The notes under the pieces were generated by a model that was given only the letters and a program-made list of their open reading frames with translations, made no database searches and was not told the origin of the DNA. Below are positions 4,392 through 5,447 of a stretch of 5,447 bases of DNA, piece by piece. Numbering within the stretch: the first letter of the stretch is position 1; every line of letters starts with the position of its first letter. The position numbers were made by a program, and so were the translations under genes. Source of the stretch: Enterovibrio sp042096095 (GTDB lineage: Bacteria; Pseudomonadota; Gammaproteobacteria; Enterobacterales; Vibrionaceae); NCBI GenBank assembly GCA_042096095.1, contig JBELME010000277.1, forward strand, positions 1 to 5,447, in the 5' to 3' direction.

Positions 4392-5315
4392 ATGAAAAGC
4401 AAAGCCAATGAATCTCAGGGAATGTTGCTCTTTAGATTGTCTGCCACGCAGACGTTTGCAATCGGCACATTAAAAGTGCGCGAGATCGTCCCTTTTTGTC
4501 CGCTTACCGCATTACCCGGCTCTCACCATACGGTTGTGGGTACCGCCAATATTAGAGGGATCACAACGCCCGTTATCGATATGGCGAAAGCCATCGGCTA
4601 TCAACCAATTGAAAAAGATGAATACAAAAACTGCTTCATCATTATCACGGATTGCCAACGTCGCGTGGTGGGCTTTTTGGTGCGTGGCATCGAAAAGATC
4701 AGTGAGTGTGACTGGCGAAACATCACCCCGCCGCCAGAGTCTCTGGGCTCACGCGCATTTCTCACAGGAGTGATGAACGTTGATAAGAAGCTTGTACAAC
4801 TGCTCGATGTTGAGTTGGTGATGTCGAAGATTTTTCCAACGTCAGCCGATAAACTCCACCCTATTCTTGCAGATGTGGAGCGTGAAAAGCTCAAGCCTAT
4901 GCACATCATTTTGATTGATGACAGTAGCTTAGCAAGACGCCAACTCTCCGAAGCGCTCGACAGTATCAACATTCCCTATGAAGTCAGTTCAAATGGGCTC
5001 GATGCGTTAGAAAAGATGAAAGCCTCAGCCCAAAACGGTCGGCCTTTCGACATTGTGGTGAGCGATATCGAGATGCCTGGCATCGATGGGTACGAGTTGG
5101 CGTTCGAAATTCGGAGCAATGAACCGCTAGCAGAAGCCTATTTGATTCTGCATACCTCGCTTTCAAGCGAGATTAGCGTTGACCGCGCCCATCAAGTTGG
5201 CGCTCATGAAGCCTTAACCAAGTTTGATGCGACGGAATTGGTCAATGCCATGCTGCGCGGTGCGAGGTTGAAAACGGAAAGTGATTCCGTGCGCTTAGAA
5301 GGCACGGTGGAGTAA
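4392..5315 (+). CDS. cheV: Chemotaxis coupling/response-regulator protein CheV (plus-strand paralogue)
   Basis: This is a second CheV: a CheW-like scaffold fused to a receiver domain, expected to couple chemoreceptors to CheA in the cytoplasm. I prefer the ATG at 4392 (307 aa) because AGG at 4382-4384 lies seven bases upstream as a ribosome site; a TTG at 4371 would add MSTTGAE and lacks a good site, but cannot be excluded. The CheW-like domain covers about residues 10-148 (TLKVREIVPF, GTANIRGITTPVIDM, LVQLLDVELVM). The receiver domain covers about 170-290: acidic pair D176/D177 (LIDDSS), phosphoacceptor D225 (VVSDIEMPGIDG), T255 (LHTS) and K277 (LTKF). It lacks the usual RTxLVGxNxLELLLF leader of the minus-strand paralogue, and the two proteins are clearly diverged, so this is not a recent tandem duplication. 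A strong hairpin follows the stop codon. Confidence 0.93.
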   Translation: MKSKANESQGMLLFRLSATQTFAIGTLKVREIVPFCPLTALPGSHHTVVGTANIRGITTPVIDMAKAIGYQPIEKDEYKNCFIIITDCQRRVVGFLVRGIEKISECDWRNITPPPESLGSRAFLTGVMNVDKKLVQLLDVELVMSKIFPTSADKLHPILADVEREKLKPMHIILIDDSSLARRQLSEALDSINIPYEVSSNGLDALEKMKASAQNGRPFDIVVSDIEMPGIDGYELAFEIRSNEPLAEAYLILHTSLSSEISVDRAHQVGAHEALTKFDATELVNAMLRGARLKTESDSVRLEGTVE

Positions 5316-5329
5316 TTTACTTTCATTTG

Positions 5330-5362
5330 TACCCCTAAATGTAAACCGTACGTTTAGGGGTA
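5330..5362 (+). terminator. Strong hairpin after the plus-strand cheV, probable terminator
   Basis: TACCCCTAAATGT (5330-5342) pairs with ACGTTTAGGGGTA (5350-5362): ten perfect outer pairs, then three more with one G-U wobble, closing a 7-base loop. It begins 15 bases after the TAA. The tail (AATTCATTG) is only mildly T-containing, so it may terminate imperfectly or act from either side. The last 85 bases of the window show no supportable gene. Confidence 0.6.
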
Positions 5363-5447
5363 AATTCATTGATACAACTATCATCACTCTCGCCATTCTC
5401 CATTTGCTATGTGTTGACCTGTGCTACAAACCCAAACCACCAATGAA

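Noticed and set aside
4601..4972. 123-codon minus-strand frame opposite the plus-strand cheV
   Set aside because: It is a serine-rich antisense translation of the CheW-like and receiver domains, so not a gene.
5408..5447. TTGACC near 5413 and ATGAA at the right edge as promoter and start of a new gene
   Set aside because: There is no suitable -10 or ribosome site, and only one or two codons are visible.

Overview
The window looks like chromosomal DNA of a marine gammaproteobacterium, most likely Vibrionaceae (Vibrio, Enterovibrio, Grimontia or a relative). The reasons are moderate GC, two divergent CheV-type chemotaxis proteins, and a Tn7-like transposon end resembling those of Vibrio elements. 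The family assignment is inference; no rRNA or other taxonomic marker is present.

Positions 1-1249 are the right end of a Tn7-like transposon. Reading leftward on the minus strand, the order is: a terminal TGT (1249-1247), four regularly spaced 21-bp-phased repeats typical of TnsB binding sites (1154-1235), a probable promoter, tnsA (1141-512), and the first 171 codons of tnsB (515 to the left edge), which overlaps tnsA by ATGA. tnsA is broken by one in-frame amber codon at codon 30; the reading frame is otherwise intact and carries E, D and K residues in the positions expected for the endonuclease active site. The rest of the element (most of tnsB, then presumably tnsC, a tniQ/tnsD-like gene, cargo and any CRISPR-Cas module) lies outside the window to the left.

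Positions 1250-5447 are the chromosomal flank. The transposon sits about 31 bp past the stop codon of a minus-strand gene for an unrecognised 456-residue protein with two central membrane segments (1286-2656). This is the Tn7 style of insertion: right end facing the 3' end of a conserved gene, transposase genes pointing the same way as that gene. A 430-bp gap without a convincing gene follows, holding a perfect DnaA-box sequence and a hairpin. Next come two cheV genes transcribed divergently from a shared region of about 0.36 kb: one on the minus strand (3087-4034) and one on the plus strand (4392-5315). Each encodes a CheW-like coupling domain fused to a phosphoacceptor receiver domain. The plus-strand gene ends in a strong hairpin.

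The most notable points are the nonsense-mutated tnsA in an otherwise well-preserved Tn7-like end, the layered tnsA control region (TnsB-type repeats, promoter and a perfect 16-bp palindrome), and an attachment site beside a gene that is not a Tn7-family target I recognise.
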